NCBI GenBank assembly: GCA_964019425.1
Contig: OZ025834.1
Location: forward strand, 502,501-566,500
Direction of reading: 5' to 3'
Source of the DNA: Flectonema sp. DT1601
Lineage: Eukaryota > Euglenozoa > Diplonemea > Diplonemida > Diplonemidae
DNA: 64,000 nt
Shown here: positions 44,347 to 56,729 of the stretch, piece by piece
Layout: each line of letters starts with the position of its first letter
Position numbering within the stretch: position 1 is the stretch's first letter
Notes under the pieces: generated by a model
The model's database searches: none
Told to the model about the DNA's origin: nothing
What the model saw: the letters and a program-made list of their open reading frames with translations, nothing else
Program-made: the position numbers and the translations under genes

Positions 44347-47300
44347 ATGGTGGGATTCACCCCAAGACCTCCATATGACAGCTCACAGTCGAAGGGAAAT
44401 GTCCGATGGCCGCTTGTCGCTAAACGAGCTGACACGTTGGATATGACAGGACTTTCAATGGAGACCTGGGGTTCTGGTGATCGTCTTATAGCTGAAGAGC
44501 TACGAGGGAGAGGATCTGTAACTGTCTGGGAAGCGCAGTGCAGAAAGAGACTCGCACGCACATCAGAACTCCTTCGCTGTAATGGAAACAGAATAGTGAA
44601 ATTAATAATCATAGAAGACGACTCAAGAGCCGACCTCGTCGATAGCGAAGAACAACAACGAATAATGATATTTCTCGACATCCTTCAGTCTATCGAAGAC
44701 AAAAACAGATCAGAACCGATGCCAAAACGACTTGCGGAAGCAAGGCGATTCTGTAAGACTACCGACATGTTTGTATCAAGTGAAAACGATAATAGAACCC
44801 AACATGTTGTTGATGAGAGAAGTGAACGACAACGAATTGAGTTTTTATCGAACTTCTCTCGTGATATCGCACTGAGATATGGATTACAATTCCATCACGA
44901 ACGACAACAACTCTGCGATACTGAAGAGCGCATCCGTTCTGCTAATCAACAACATCAGTTGGAAGATCTTTCTACGGCTGTCGACTTCGGAAAAGCATCA
45001 CTCTCACACGCAGCCTCTCAAGTAACGCAATTACCTTTCACAGCAAACGTTTTCTCTGTTTTCGATAATGAAACATCAATTATACATCAACAGTGGGTTG
45101 AGCTCACTGCAGAAATCGCTTCAAAAATGCACCGAGACAGAGTCTCTTGGACTGAATACTTAGTTAGGGAAGAACATCAATTTCGTAAAGAAATAATACA
45201 AGAAGAAGCTTGTTGGAGTAAAGAGTATGGAATTCATAATCAAAAAGAACAGCATGATGATGAAGAGGTTCCTGGACCTTCAGAAACAGAGCAAGCTTTA
45301 TTAGAAACAGTTACTTTGGAAGAGTGTTATCGACAAGTTTGGATCGAACGTGAATCCCTTTCAAAGATTGAAATTTCTGACTTAATAACGTCATCTAATG
45401 AACGGTGTACAAAGGCTGCGGCAACGTATCAAGCTAGGTCGATTGTACCTCCACAATTTGCTGAGTTATTTTATAGTAAGAGTATTCAGTGTCAGTCAAT
45501 TGAGTGCGACGAATACAAATCATCTTTACTACTGTCGACTTATGACTTAACTACAAAGGTTAAACTTCGACACAGACGAATACTACAAAAACAGTTATCC
45601 GTTCCTTCAATAGCTGAAATGATTATGGAAGCGAGAACAACAGCAGAGATTGCAAAAAAGAAACTGCTGAAGGAATTTAATAACCTGGGGACTAATCAAG
45701 TTGAAGATGAGGCGATGAAATATGGATTAACATACGGATGGGACGCACTTCAGAATATAGCATGGTTTGCAACAACCTGTCTGGAAGCTGAATTGTCATT
45801 TTTAATCGAAAAACACTTATTGGAAATGTGTTTCTTGGCAGAGCAGAGAACAGAACCGATTGCTTGTGAATCTAAATCAACACTTCTATTACAGTCAATC
45901 CCTAATCACTTATTTCCTTTACATCTTGAGGTGAGTAGAGAGATTGATTCCTTACGAGACCAAACAGCTGAAATATTTATGAATTTCGTAGCAGACTCCG
46001 CTTTTATAATAAAAAAACTACTCGACGATTACACATCAACCCTGGATGCGATTGCCAGGACGTGGTGGTCAGAAGCAAGGTTCGTATCACTGGCAGAAGT
46101 TAGTCTTGCTTGGGAATACTTCAGTGGATTGGTTGAAAACTGTAAAAAAGAATCCTCACTGCTGTGGGATAATCAAATGATTAATTATGAAAAAATTCTA
46201 CAAAAAAACATAGAAATTTGGCATCTGCACAGCATCGACCATTGCAGTGACATTCAACAGCTTGAAATTGATTGGTGTACTCGAGAACAAAAAGCACTAG
46301 CGACAGCATGTTGTGTTGGTGTAGAAATGGCTCGTAAAAGAGTTGAAGGTCGATCTTTACTAAGACAAGCATGTGCTCAAGCATCCATCTTGTTAGGTGA
46401 CTTCCGAATCTCATTACAACAAATAGATAATGATCACAATTCTCAAATCATATTAAACGATACCGAAATGTTATCATGGTCATCCTCTATGAATGAACTT
46501 ATTGATGAACAACATGTATCTGATCCTTATCAAGCTTCACTTTGGAAACATGACGTTGAGTTATTCAAACAAAACTCATTGTATATCCTACAACGTAGTT
46601 TTTATTTAATTCTGCAACAGTCTGCGGATGAAATTTTGTTAAAAGAACAATACATCAAAGAGACGTCAGAGAAATACCATTTAGACAACATATATTCTAT
46701 TTTAGATACGGAAGAAGTTTCGCAATTAGTGACTAGAGGTGAGGATTGGCTGGGAATGACTAGGGGTTCAGATAAAGGGGGAATCGAACTGGAGAGGCTT
46801 AGAATTGTTAAACAGGAATCAACAATAAGAAGAGATTTCATGTTTGAAGAGCAGACTTGTCGTAAAATTTGTATTTCTGAACTTGGAAAACCAACTGATG
46901 GGTTTTTACATCACCTTAACGAAGCTATTGAACAACAAAATCAAATTTCAAATCAATCTCCTCCAGAGGAGGAATATAATTATTCGATTTACTTATCATC
47001 TCTTATCAAAGGACATGAAGTAATCCCCGACAGTGATCAACTTACTTATTGGTTACAACGACTTGGGTCAGCAACTATAACATCAATCACAACACTTACG
47101 AGTAAATCTGATTTGAGATATAAATACTGTCCAGTAATAGTTCAAAAGCGATTACAAAATTTATCAAAACACATCTTGTCTTCTGTTGTTGAGTCATCTG
47201 GATTAGCGATTTGGGTTTCAGCGCAGTTTCCTTACTCGAAGTACACAGGAATGTATTTTAAGAAAAGCTGTAATACATTTATTCATATTGGGTATCAGCA

Positions 47301-48043
47301 TGTTATAAAAAAATTATTCGAAACTTGGCATTTACTTGAAGAAGACAATGACTTTGAATGTTCTGAAAATCGAAATAGTCATCCTGCTGCTGTGACAGTG
47401 CATGGTGAGGTTTATAAAAATTGTGGAGCTTTTTATGGTACAAAACCCGTTTATAAAATACAAAGTGACAATCATGATAATATGATATGGTGGAACAGAG
47501 ATTCAGGACATTGGGTGCTATCAAGACCAGGAGTGTCTCTCATCAATTCAAATATTAATATTGAAAACGGAGATTGGATAACACCATCATCTCCTATTCA
47601 AACACCAATAATAAGATCATTCCCATATCAATATGATTTACCTTCTTATAATGATCTACAAAACAGCCCATCAAGTTCTTTTTATATATCTGCTGTTGAT
47701 TCGAACGGTAATTTCATAAATGATGGGATTATCACTCCTCGAAATTGCCTTCAAATGAATAAGAATCTAATTGGTGTTTGGAATGGTAATTCGATACAAT
47801 CACCGTCTTGTCACATTAGCGTGAGGGTATTAGAATTTTCGGAACAACAGAACCCGTGGTTTTCATTCTCTACAATCACTGATACTCTTCGAATCGTCGA
47901 TGGTTCTACGGTATGTTATAAAACCTTCTTGTTTTTTTTTTTTTTTTTGTGTTGAAAAAATGTATTAAAAAAAAAAGAATAAACCAAAACAGTGTCAGCC
48001 ATGGCATGAATCCGTAGCTGGAAGCATCGAATATAATTCCTGA
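44347..48043 (+). CDS. Large helical protein, unknown
   Basis: Exons 44347-47910 and 47993-48043 give 1204 residues. The 82-nt intron starts GTATGT and ends AAACCAAAACAG; without splicing the frame would end in translated poly-T. Most of the protein is charged and alpha-helical with few low-complexity stretches. Near residues 1015-1065 lies a compact aromatic segment (VTVHGEVYKNCGAFYG, PVYKI, MIWWN, GHWVLS). It resembles a small beta domain of the form NG-Y--TG--PVY--------I-WW-----W-I found in some protist proteins. That resemblance is from memory and is weak. No catalytic motif was seen. Acceptor AG at 44329. Confidence 0.75.
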
Positions 48044-48334
48044 GAGATCTGCCATCTCATTTACACTTGTTTTATCAGGTCATTAATTTAAACTGTTTTT
48101 TTTTTTTTTTTTTTTGTGTTTTGTGAAATCGGTTTTATTGACACTTTTTAGTTGACTACAAAGCAGGAGATGCATTATAAAAATTAAAGGGGAAAGTATA
48201 AGATTATGGCCCCTCTGAAATTACGTTTTTCACTGGTGTGCTATTCGGAACAAGAAGGACAATTTATTTATTGTTTTCAGGATCTTGTTTTCTGAAAATC
48301 CATTTTTTAATTATCTATTCAGCAATACACAAAG
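48044..48334. other. Intergenic
   Basis: T-rich spacer ending with acceptor-like TTATCTATTCAG at 48322, 12 bases before the next start. Confidence 0.6.
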
Positions 48335-50799
48335 ATGCCGACCCCCGCTGCGGGCGGGGTGCTCAACCCCGCGGAACTTCACAGAGAATGCGTAACGGTT
48401 TGTGATTAATTATAATATTGTAAATTTTGAAAAAAAAAAAAAAAAAAAAATCAACCCAACAGCTGGAACATCAAAAAAAACTTCTTCAAAACAAACTCGT
48501 TGCTAAGGATCAAGAATTAGCCGCCAGTTGGGAAGAGATGAAAAAATTAGAACAACAGCGAGATCAGTACAGAGATGGAATGAGAAATGCGCAAAAAGAA
48601 AGCATTGAAAATGCACACCAAGTACAAGCCTTAATATCAGAAAGAAATGAATGGAGATCAATTGAAATGGAACTACAAAGATCTCTAACAGATGCCAGAA
48701 ATAGAGATAACCACGCTATCTTAGTAGAAGAAAACCACGAACTTCAACTAAAGTGTGAAAAACTACTCACTTCACTACAATCAAAGGACGACCACATCAA
48801 AGAACACATAGCCACAAGAGGTAGAATCGATCAACGTAAACAAAACCTTAACATGGTAAGTAGCAGTGCTCAGACTGATCCAGACTCAGATACACAGAAG
48901 CTGATTGAAGCAGAATCAGTTGCTTGCGTCGGAATGAATGAAGCAAAACATATGAAAATAGAACTTCAGCAACTTAGAAGAAAAATTATCAGACTTGAAA
49001 CATCGAACTCTCGTGCAAACGAAGCATGTGTTGCTTACAGAACTGGTTGTGAAGCAATGCAAGAAGAGATTGAATACCTTACTAAAGAACTGTCTAATAA
49101 GAGATCAGAATGGCACGAAGAAAAAAATCAACTTCTTGCTGATCTACGACAGAGTGAACAAAAGGAACGAACACTTCATTTATCAATTGAGAAGATTAGA
49201 CAGCGTGATATGTCTGTTGAGGATGCTCGTCAAGAAGTTGAAAAACTCTGCGGAAAAGAACAACAAAATCTTCGAAAGGACAACCAAACTCTTCGTGAGG
49301 AAGTTAAAAAACTTGAGCTTGCCGTAACTGAGTCCCGCAACCAAATTGAAGAACACCAAAAGAAGTATTTAGCCTTGATGAAAATATTACAACAAGCAAG
49401 AGAACAGGCTGACGACCATCGAAAAGAGGCATCAGAAGAAATCTTAGCACTCAATAAGGAAAACTCATTAGTATTCACCGATTATTGTAACGTTGTTAAG
49501 GAACGAACGCAATTACGAGACGTCGTTTCTCAGTTGGAAAAAAAGATGTCTTCTCACATGGAATTAGCAACCGAGAACAGAACGTTACTTCAGAGATTGC
49601 AAAGTGCTGAACAGCAACTGTCGACGATCTCACCTCCGAGACCGGCAACGACTGTACAGCTTCCACAACCAGTTTCACCCGATATGCAGCTAGTTGATCG
49701 ATATAATACACAAAGAAAGGAAGCAGAGAGTGAAATTCAATCTTTACGTGAAAAAGTAGCCGAATTGGAAGCGATCCTCCGAGAGAGAGAAACCAGTATG
49801 GCGAAGGAATCTCCAGAAAAACCCAAAGACGCTGACGATGAAAAAGCCGATCAGCCAACAAGACTACAAGCTCTCCTCAGTAGCGTTGAAATGTCACCTG
49901 AGAGGAATGTTGGAACTCCTCAGGGAATGCATGCAGCAGGTCAACAACAACAAAATCCAATTAATGAAGAAATGCACATTCGAATGCAACAAATGCAGTC
50001 CACTCTAAACATCTGGGCACAGTGTGCTCAGAAATTACTTCAAAAACTTACATTATTATGTAACTCTGCTCAATCAGTTCATCAATATCAATCTCAGCAT
50101 CTGAACCCTGAGGACGGTGCTCAGCAGTTGCCACCGGTACCGCCTGTGAATAGTCAAAAATATCCAACACCCTGGGCTCAAATATTCCATATTGTAGCAG
50201 TTAGTAAGAGAAATATCAATGCTTTAAATGATTGTGGGATGGTTATCGTAACACAGAATGTGGTTTTACACAGAAAGGTGAGTCAAATGATGGCGATGCC
50301 AATTCAGCAATCAAATCAACCCGGAGAGTTAGCAACTCCACCAGGAAGACGATTACAACAAGCTGATGAAAGAGATGTTAGTGGGTTGGGTGAGTCTCAA
50401 ATTACAACACCAGGTCCTGTGAGTGGTATTTATCATCAGGTTGATCACTCTGCTGATACTGATAGTGAAGACTCGTTACTTCCCGGTGAAGATCTAGGAA
50501 TCTGTACTGATCTTATCCAAGACACTGATACTCTACTTCGTGCTGCTCAGGGTGCTGAAGCATTTTGGGGAGAAGCCCGTATTGAAAAGCTTAAGAGTGA
50601 CCTTCACTCAATTCAAAGAGATCCGATAGAGGTAAACACACCATCAACTGTTGCGTACTTTGGTGATACTGTTCCAGTGTCGGTTCCGAATGAGATGCCA
50701 GTGAGAGATATGCCTCAGAGAGAAGTTCCACCCTCTGCAACTTCAGCAGGTGCTACAACCACAACTTCTGGTTTAAGAACGACTATGAGATGGAGTTAG
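48335..50799 (+). CDS. Long coiled-coil protein, unknown
   Basis: Exons 48335-48397 and 48463-50799 give 799 residues. The first exon encodes only 21 residues (MPTPAAGGVLNPAELHRECV and one more). It is placed by its acceptor AG at 48322 and a GTTTGT donor, and the intron ends in poly-A then CAACCCAACAG. Residues about 20-510 are nearly continuous coiled coil. A Pro/Gln linker follows, then a helical segment (TPWAQIFHIVAVSKRNINAL) near residue 600 and a disordered acidic end. Family not recognised. A centrosomal, basal-body or Golgi tether role is typical of such proteins but is only inference. Confidence 0.78.
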
Positions 50800-51231
50800 G
50801 AAATATTTAACTTGTAGTACCCTTCCTTGCCCCCCGTACGACCCAACACCGTTTTCTAATATAAATTTTTTGAGCGTATCTTCCTAGAAGTTTGCTAGGA
50901 AAATACGAACAAAAAAAAACAAAAAACTTTTTTTTTAGATTAAAAAAAAGTTTTTTCAGATCCAACTTTTTTTTTTCTTTTTTTTCTTCTTTCTTCTTGT
51001 GTAGATTCTATGTTTGTATTCTTTTTTTTAAAAAAAAAAAAAAAAAAAAGGGAGTTTTGTGTGTAGAAATAATACTTCTTGTGATGTATCTTTTATAATG
51101 GTTTGACCATATGAATTAATAATTAATTTATACTTTTTATTTCTCATCAATTCAGGTTAAAAGATGACCTTCCAAACTTGACCAAACTAATTAGTTTTAT
51201 TTATGGTTTCATTTGATATAATTTAAATAGG
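50800..51231. other. Intergenic
   Basis: A/T tracts; AATAG ends at 51230, directly before GATG. No gene. Confidence 0.5.
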
Positions 51232-52263
51232 ATGCATATGCAAGTTGTAATTACATGTCCTGATTCTGGGTTTATTGATGTTGTGTTCACAGCAACTGCG
51301 GAATCACTTGTGAAGGATGCATTAAATACAGCAGGTGAAGAGTGGAATGTCGATACTGATTTCCTTGAGATGTCATTTGGAGGAACGCGACTTCCAATGG
51401 CCAGTCTGATATTATCTCATGGAGTCGAGTCCGACTCGGTGTTGGAAGTATCGGAAGTTATATTGTTTGGAAAGGAGTGGTTCGATGACTCAGACGAAAG
51501 AAAAAACAACCTCTTAAAAGAAAAATATCAAAATAAAACATTACACTTTGACACTCCAACCTTCACAATAGATGGTTGTCTTGGCCTTGATCAGTTTTTA
51601 ATGAAAAAAGCATCGAGCATTTCATTCAGCAATCCTGATTGTTCTGTTACTTCTGTTGGGGATTCTTATTTATTTCCACTCCCGTTTAAAGCTGTGGAGA
51701 TACCCGGACTCTGTAACGTTACTTCTATCGGTAGTTCTTTTCTAAGCCGTTCACCTATTACAGCAATAGACTTGTCGATACTCAGAAACGTCACTTCTAT
51801 TGGAAAGGGATTTGTATCCAGTTGTTTGGGAATTACTAAATTAGATTTATCAGGATTGGTGAGCGTGACGTCTATTGAAACTGGATTCTTAACTCGTTGT
51901 ACTTCAATAACGACGTTGGACTTGTCAACTCTCACCAACACAACAGTTGTTGGAAGTTATTTCCTCAGTCATAATCTTTCTATGATTAGTTTGAATATAT
52001 CCGGGCTTATTAACGTTACAGATGTCGGAGATCATTTTGTTAGTAGTTGTCCGCTTTTAAAAGATTTAGACTTGTCAGGATTAAGTAACGTTACGAGTAT
52101 TGGAAAATATTTCTTAAGTAACAATTCATCAATCGCAGGGTTGGTATTGTCTCAACTTCGTAACGTTAATTCTGTTGGAGATTTCTTTCTAAAAGGTTGT
52201 TCGTCAAGTACCATTTCACCCGATGACATAAAAGAGTTTTTAGAGACGGTCCGAATCCAGTGA
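51232..52263 (+). CDS. Ubiquitin-like domain plus BspA-type leucine-rich repeats
   Basis: The product has 343 residues. Residues 1-76 have the size and pattern of a ubiquitin-like beta-grasp fold (MQVVITCPDSGF, a helix with SLVKDALNTAGEEW, FGGTRL, DSVLEV). From about 130 to 330 run roughly seven repeats of 23-24 residues with the core LDLSGLxNVTSIGxxFLSxC. These are BspA/TpLRR-like repeats common on surface or secreted proteins of flagellated protists and bacteria. There is no signal peptide or membrane anchor, so with the UBL domain it is probably intracellular. The start may be ATG 51232 or the second ATG at 51238. Confidence 0.75.
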   Translation: MHMQVVITCPDSGFIDVVFTATAESLVKDALNTAGEEWNVDTDFLEMSFGGTRLPMASLILSHGVESDSVLEVSEVILFGKEWFDDSDERKNNLLKEKYQNKTLHFDTPTFTIDGCLGLDQFLMKKASSISFSNPDCSVTSVGDSYLFPLPFKAVEIPGLCNVTSIGSSFLSRSPITAIDLSILRNVTSIGKGFVSSCLGITKLDLSGLVSVTSIETGFLTRCTSITTLDLSTLTNTTVVGSYFLSHNLSMISLNISGLINVTDVGDHFVSSCPLLKDLDLSGLSNVTSIGKYFLSNNSSIAGLVLSQLRNVNSVGDFFLKGCSSSTISPDDIKEFLETVRIQ

Positions 52264-52370
52264 GAACATAAAAAAACTTCCTATTTCGTTTTTTTTTTCC
52301 ACAGGTTGTTTTGGAGTAACACATTAGTGATCCGACCAGCGACAACCGTCCATAACTACAAATCCATTCA

Positions 52371-54635
52371 ATGCGTTGGCTTTTGTTAGTTTTGTGTAGT
52401 GTCACAAGTAGTGCAGTGATTGTAGATGTCGATATGCCAAAGTTTTTGGGTCATCACAATCCGATGTGGAATGATACATTCGATGATTGGGAAGACGGAC
52501 CTTTCATTGGAAATGGTCTGGTTGGAGCAATCCTTCGAACAAATGGAACTCGACTTGAATTAGATATCGGCAGAACAGATATTTGGGACAAGAGGCATCC
52601 AGGAACTCGTGGTTGGACTGAACCAGGAATAACTGTTTTCATGCAACCAAGACTTCCGGTTGGAAAATTCTTTATTGAGTTAGAAAAACCTATAAAATTA
52701 ATCAATGTCACCCTTGACATCTATACGGCTACTGTTTATGGAACTGTGTTGGGAAGTAGTGAGTTTGGGTTTACTTTGTTCGCACCGTTTTCAAAGGAAT
52801 CCGGAATCGTGTTAAAGTTCATCTCTAACACTATTGGAATGAAGAACGTTCATTTTGAACCAGCTCTTGCAGCTCCTACACGTTCACCACTTCCGAAAAA
52901 CTATTTATACAACCCTGACGCTTTATGTAAACTTGTTGTTCGAAATAACACAAACATAACTGTCTGTACTCAAGAATTGTTAAGCGGAGGTAACTACGCG
53001 ACGGGATATGGATTCATTGAAGAAAGTCTTCAAGATGGAAAGTTGTCCACAATCCTTGCGATTGCTGTAGAAAATAACACACCCGGCAACAGCACTGATA
53101 CTGCTGTTGATAGCGTTGTTGAGTTGCTTAGTAAGTTAACATTATTTATTAATGAACACCATCGTCATTGGGATGAATATTTTAGTAGATCATTTGTGTC
53201 GATTGCGCAGTCTGATTCAGAGTCTCATTCAACTATATTAGAATCGTTTTATTGGATGCAAATATATAAACTGGGATCGGCATCTCGTCCAAACGGTACC
53301 GCAATAGACTTAATGGGACCTTGGTTTCAACCCAGCGGATGGGAGCTATATTGGTTTGATTTAAATGTTGAATTGACCTATTGGATTACCTACACATCTG
53401 GATATCTAGAACTCGGTAATACACTCTCCAACTACATCCAAAACGGTCTTTCTCAATTAATTAAAAATTCAGATTCACAAGGGATGTCTATGAGTACTGG
53501 TTGTACGAGTGACTTAAACTGCTCAACGTCTCCTTTTATAGGTCAAATTGTTGGTAACTTACCTTGGGTTTGTCATAATTTATACCTAGGATACAATAAG
53601 TTGCCATATCCAAAAAACATAAGAGAGATTCGACTAAAACTTATTCCCGTATTAAATCAAGCAATGGAGTATTACTCTACCTACATCATCATGGATGAAG
53701 AAGGTGGTCATCTCCCGTTTACAATCAGTCCAGAGTATCCGTCTCAAAATGTATCAGGATTTGATACTAATTACGATTATGCTCTTTTAACGTGGGGAAT
53801 TCGTACTCTGCTTCAGTATGGACAGGGAATAGTAAATACAACTTATTGGGGGTTAGTTCAATCGAAATTACTCAGTTCTGGTCCTACTGATGATGTTGGA
53901 TTCATGGTTAATAATGCTACGTCATTTGCTGTTCCTCACAGACATTTTTCTCATGCCTTTGCGATCTATCCTTTAAGGCTGTGTCATAATATTAGTCTGA
54001 TGGAAAAGACTTTACAGAATTTTGAAAAACTGTCATGTCCAAGTGGTAATTGCCTTAACGGATACACTTACGTAGGAGCAGCAATGATGAACGGATTAAT
54101 TGGTAAGGGAGACGTGACTTTAAAAAGACTGATGGATTTGTTATTTAGTGAAATACGACAAAGTACAATGTACAGCGAAGGCAACAGTCCATGTATCGAA
54201 TCACCCCTCGCTGCTGCTAGCGTTGTGTTAGATATGTTACTTTATTGTAATGCGACTCATACGGAAATATTTCCCATCCTTCCACAAGAATGGGTTAATG
54301 TTTCAGTTGCTAATCTGCTTTGCTACGGAGGAGTAAAAATATCTGCTTCTCGTACAAATGGTGTAGTTGATTGGGTTTTTGTTAATTCATCATCTTCTAC
54401 TTCCCATCGATCTTTTATAATTTCTGTAGACTTGGTAGAACCCGTGTCATGTTCAATTCCGTATACACGAGTATCTGACGGTCAATATTGGGTATCTGTA
54501 CCTCCTGGAGAGACATTTTTTATGAGGTCTGCTGGGGTACCACCGAAGTATATAATTCGACCGACTCCCTCAAATGCTAACCAGTATCACTATTGGGGAA
54601 CGAAATCACGTAACGGAAGTAAACGTTGCGGTTAA
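52371..54635 (+). CDS. Secreted GH95-like six-hairpin glycosidase
   Basis: The product has 754 residues. MRWLLLVLCSVTSSAV is a clear signal peptide, and about 20 N-x-S/T sites suggest passage through the secretory route. The N-terminal domain has DGPFIGNGLVGAILR, like the WPIGNGRLGAMV motif of GH95 alpha-L-fucosidases, and LDIGRTDIWD, like the same position in DUF5703-type relatives. The middle shows the (alpha/alpha)6 barrel segments FYWMQIYKLGSASR, GWELYWFDLNVELTYW and HLPFTISPEYPS. Family placement is by motif, so fucosidase or galactosidase activity is a possibility rather than a call. Intronless. Acceptor AG at 52304 after a T-rich tract. Confidence 0.72.
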   Translation: MRWLLLVLCSVTSSAVIVDVDMPKFLGHHNPMWNDTFDDWEDGPFIGNGLVGAILRTNGTRLELDIGRTDIWDKRHPGTRGWTEPGITVFMQPRLPVGKFFIELEKPIKLINVTLDIYTATVYGTVLGSSEFGFTLFAPFSKESGIVLKFISNTIGMKNVHFEPALAAPTRSPLPKNYLYNPDALCKLVVRNNTNITVCTQELLSGGNYATGYGFIEESLQDGKLSTILAIAVENNTPGNSTDTAVDSVVELLSKLTLFINEHHRHWDEYFSRSFVSIAQSDSESHSTILESFYWMQIYKLGSASRPNGTAIDLMGPWFQPSGWELYWFDLNVELTYWITYTSGYLELGNTLSNYIQNGLSQLIKNSDSQGMSMSTGCTSDLNCSTSPFIGQIVGNLPWVCHNLYLGYNKLPYPKNIREIRLKLIPVLNQAMEYYSTYIIMDEEGGHLPFTISPEYPSQNVSGFDTNYDYALLTWGIRTLLQYGQGIVNTTYWGLVQSKLLSSGPTDDVGFMVNNATSFAVPHRHFSHAFAIYPLRLCHNISLMEKTLQNFEKLSCPSGNCLNGYTYVGAAMMNGLIGKGDVTLKRLMDLLFSEIRQSTMYSEGNSPCIESPLAAASVVLDMLLYCNATHTEIFPILPQEWVNVSVANLLCYGGVKISASRTNGVVDWVFVNSSSSTSHRSFIISVDLVEPVSCSIPYTRVSDGQYWVSVPPGETFFMRSAGVPPKYIIRPTPSNANQYHYWGTKSRNGSKRCG

Positions 54636-54876
54636 CATGTCGTTCTGATGTTGTTTAATAAATTACACTATTTGAAAGGGGAAAATCTTTTTCGTTATTT
54701 TGTTACAGAAATGTTATTTGTGTTTGTTGTTTGAATGTAGTGAAACTTACTTTCCTTTCGCAGGAAGGACAATAACAATATCTGACTTGTGTTGTACTCC
54801 CAACAGATGTTTGTTGTTGGACTTTAAGTTACCTTCCGTTTTGAAATATTAATTGTTTGCAGCAAAACACATTTAA

Positions 54877-55800
54877 ATGTCTCTTTCGGTTGTGTTGACC
54901 GCAGCGGTCGCATTTATTGCGCCTGAAATCCCGGTTGGAGCGAAGAAGGCCGACACAGGAAAACTTCCAACAGTGTTGATGCACGGTATGGGAGACTCGT
55001 GTTTCAACAGAGGAATGAAGAGTATCACAAAGGCTGTTGGAAATGATCTCGGAAGTTACTCTGTTTGTATTCCAACTGGAGCCAACCACTCGAGTGACAC
55101 TGACAACGGTTTCTTTATGTCAATGAACAACAACGTTGACATCTTTGCTGCCAACATCAGAAACGACACTGAGCTTGCTCACGGATTCAACGCCATCGGA
55201 TTCAGTCAGGGAAACTCTGTGATTAGAGGATACATTCAGAAGTACAATGATCCTCCAGTAAAGACATTCTTATCTGTTCACGGAACTGTTATGGGTGTTG
55301 CTGGATTCCCTAACTGTAAACCTGATGGTCTTCTTGGACCTGTTTGTAGAATCTTAGCTGAGTCTCTCGGTGACACCGCCTACGAACAGAAGACCCAGGA
55401 CTCTTTGTTTCAGGCTGACTACTTCCGTGACCCAAAGAGAGTTACCAGCCACGCTTACTACAGCAGAAGTGAAATCGCTAACTGGAACAACGAAGGACCA
55501 GACAACAACAACGCTACATACAAACAGAACTTCGTAAAGGTTGAGAGATTCGCAATGATCAAGGCTATGAAGGACACCATGGTCTTCCCAAATGCTGGTG
55601 AATGGTGGGGTCAGTTCACTCCAGGACAGTTCAAGACCATTCAAAACATGAATGAGACTGACATGTACATCAACGACACCTTCGGACTGAAGACTGTTGA
55701 CAAACAGGGAAAGATCTTGTTCAACTCTACTCCAGGAAACCATCTTAAGTTTTCTGAGGCTGAGCTCTTGTGGTGGGTCAACAACTACTTCCTCGCCTAA
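54877..55800 (+). CDS. PPT1: Palmitoyl-protein thioesterase 1
   Basis: The product has 307 residues, the size of animal PPT1 (306). An N-terminal hydrophobic segment serves as signal peptide. LMHGMGDSC is the oxyanion region. The nucleophile is Ser110 in GFSQG, with Asp233 in MKDTMVFP and His289 in PGNHL completing the alpha/beta-hydrolase triad; the latter two have the same numbers as in human PPT1. The family removes palmitate from S-acylated proteins in lysosomes. Third codon positions are richer in C than in neighbouring genes, suggesting high expression. Intronless; acceptor AG at 54862, 14 bases before the ATG. Confidence 0.93.
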   Translation: MSLSVVLTAAVAFIAPEIPVGAKKADTGKLPTVLMHGMGDSCFNRGMKSITKAVGNDLGSYSVCIPTGANHSSDTDNGFFMSMNNNVDIFAANIRNDTELAHGFNAIGFSQGNSVIRGYIQKYNDPPVKTFLSVHGTVMGVAGFPNCKPDGLLGPVCRILAESLGDTAYEQKTQDSLFQADYFRDPKRVTSHAYYSRSEIANWNNEGPDNNNATYKQNFVKVERFAMIKAMKDTMVFPNAGEWWGQFTPGQFKTIQNMNETDMYINDTFGLKTVDKQGKILFNSTPGNHLKFSEAELLWWVNNYFLA

Positions 55801-56729
55801 ATGTAAAATCATTAAACAAAAACAAAAACAAAACAAAAATCCACTCACTTTATAGTAGTCTTTCCCAAGCGAACAGCGGCGAGCATAGTTTTGTCGATTT
55901 TGACTTCTTTGTGAGACCCAAGCAAGGATATGAACAAAAGTAGTTGTTTGCTACTTACTAGTAACGCATTCAGAAGGAGATCCTTCCCATCCCTCGTTTT
56001 CTTTCCTAGAAGGTTCTATCATGGGTGTGCGGAGGGTAATACGTGACTCTGGTTGAGAGTGTGGCTTGCAGTCGAAATCTGCGTATTGACATCCAACAGA
56101 TCGACCGCAGTATCGAATGTCACGTACGCCACCTCCATGATGAGTGTCAGGCATCTACAGACTTGAAGCGAATCTTATTCTCATTTTTGTTTGTTTTTTT
56201 CCACCTCCCTTCCCCAGTTTTCTTTATTGATGTACTCAATCCTCGGAGCAGACCTTTTCCCTCACTAGGGAATAAGAGCTGCCTAGGTCGGTAAAGTAAC
56301 ATATCAGACGTTAGTACATCATTGGTTTCTTTTTTATTGTTTGCTATTTAGAAGCTTGGCAGTATTGTGGTTGTGATTCTCGTTTTTACGTCTTTTTTGC
56401 CAATGTGAGCTGTTGGCATAATACCGTCGCCTCGCCTCTCTTTTGTGCTCAAAAAAGGTCAGCGAATAGTTTTTTTTTTTTTTTCTTCTTTTCTTGTCTT
56501 TTTTTTTCTTTCCTTTCAGATAATTTATCATTTCGTTAACTTATGCAACATTAACTCATTCTTATATAAGCAGTCATGTATGACAGTGAATTTGGAGATA
56601 AAGGGTAAAAGGAAAACCGGTTTTATTGATTTTGTTGTCCCCTTAATAGCTATTCTCATCTACAGGCAAGGAGGAGAGAGAGAGAGAGAGAGAGTAAAAG
56701 AGTAAAAAAAAACATTAAAATAATAATAA
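55801..56729. other. Intergenic
   Basis: A mixed-composition part (55860-56170) shows no protein or RNA gene I recognise. T tracts and an (AG)n run at 56671-56694 follow. Acceptor-like CTCATCTACAG ends at 56665. Confidence 0.5.
56671..56694 (+). repeat. (AG)n microsatellite in the LSM2 leader
   Basis: About 11 AG units directly after the putative acceptor of LSM2. Confidence 0.85.
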
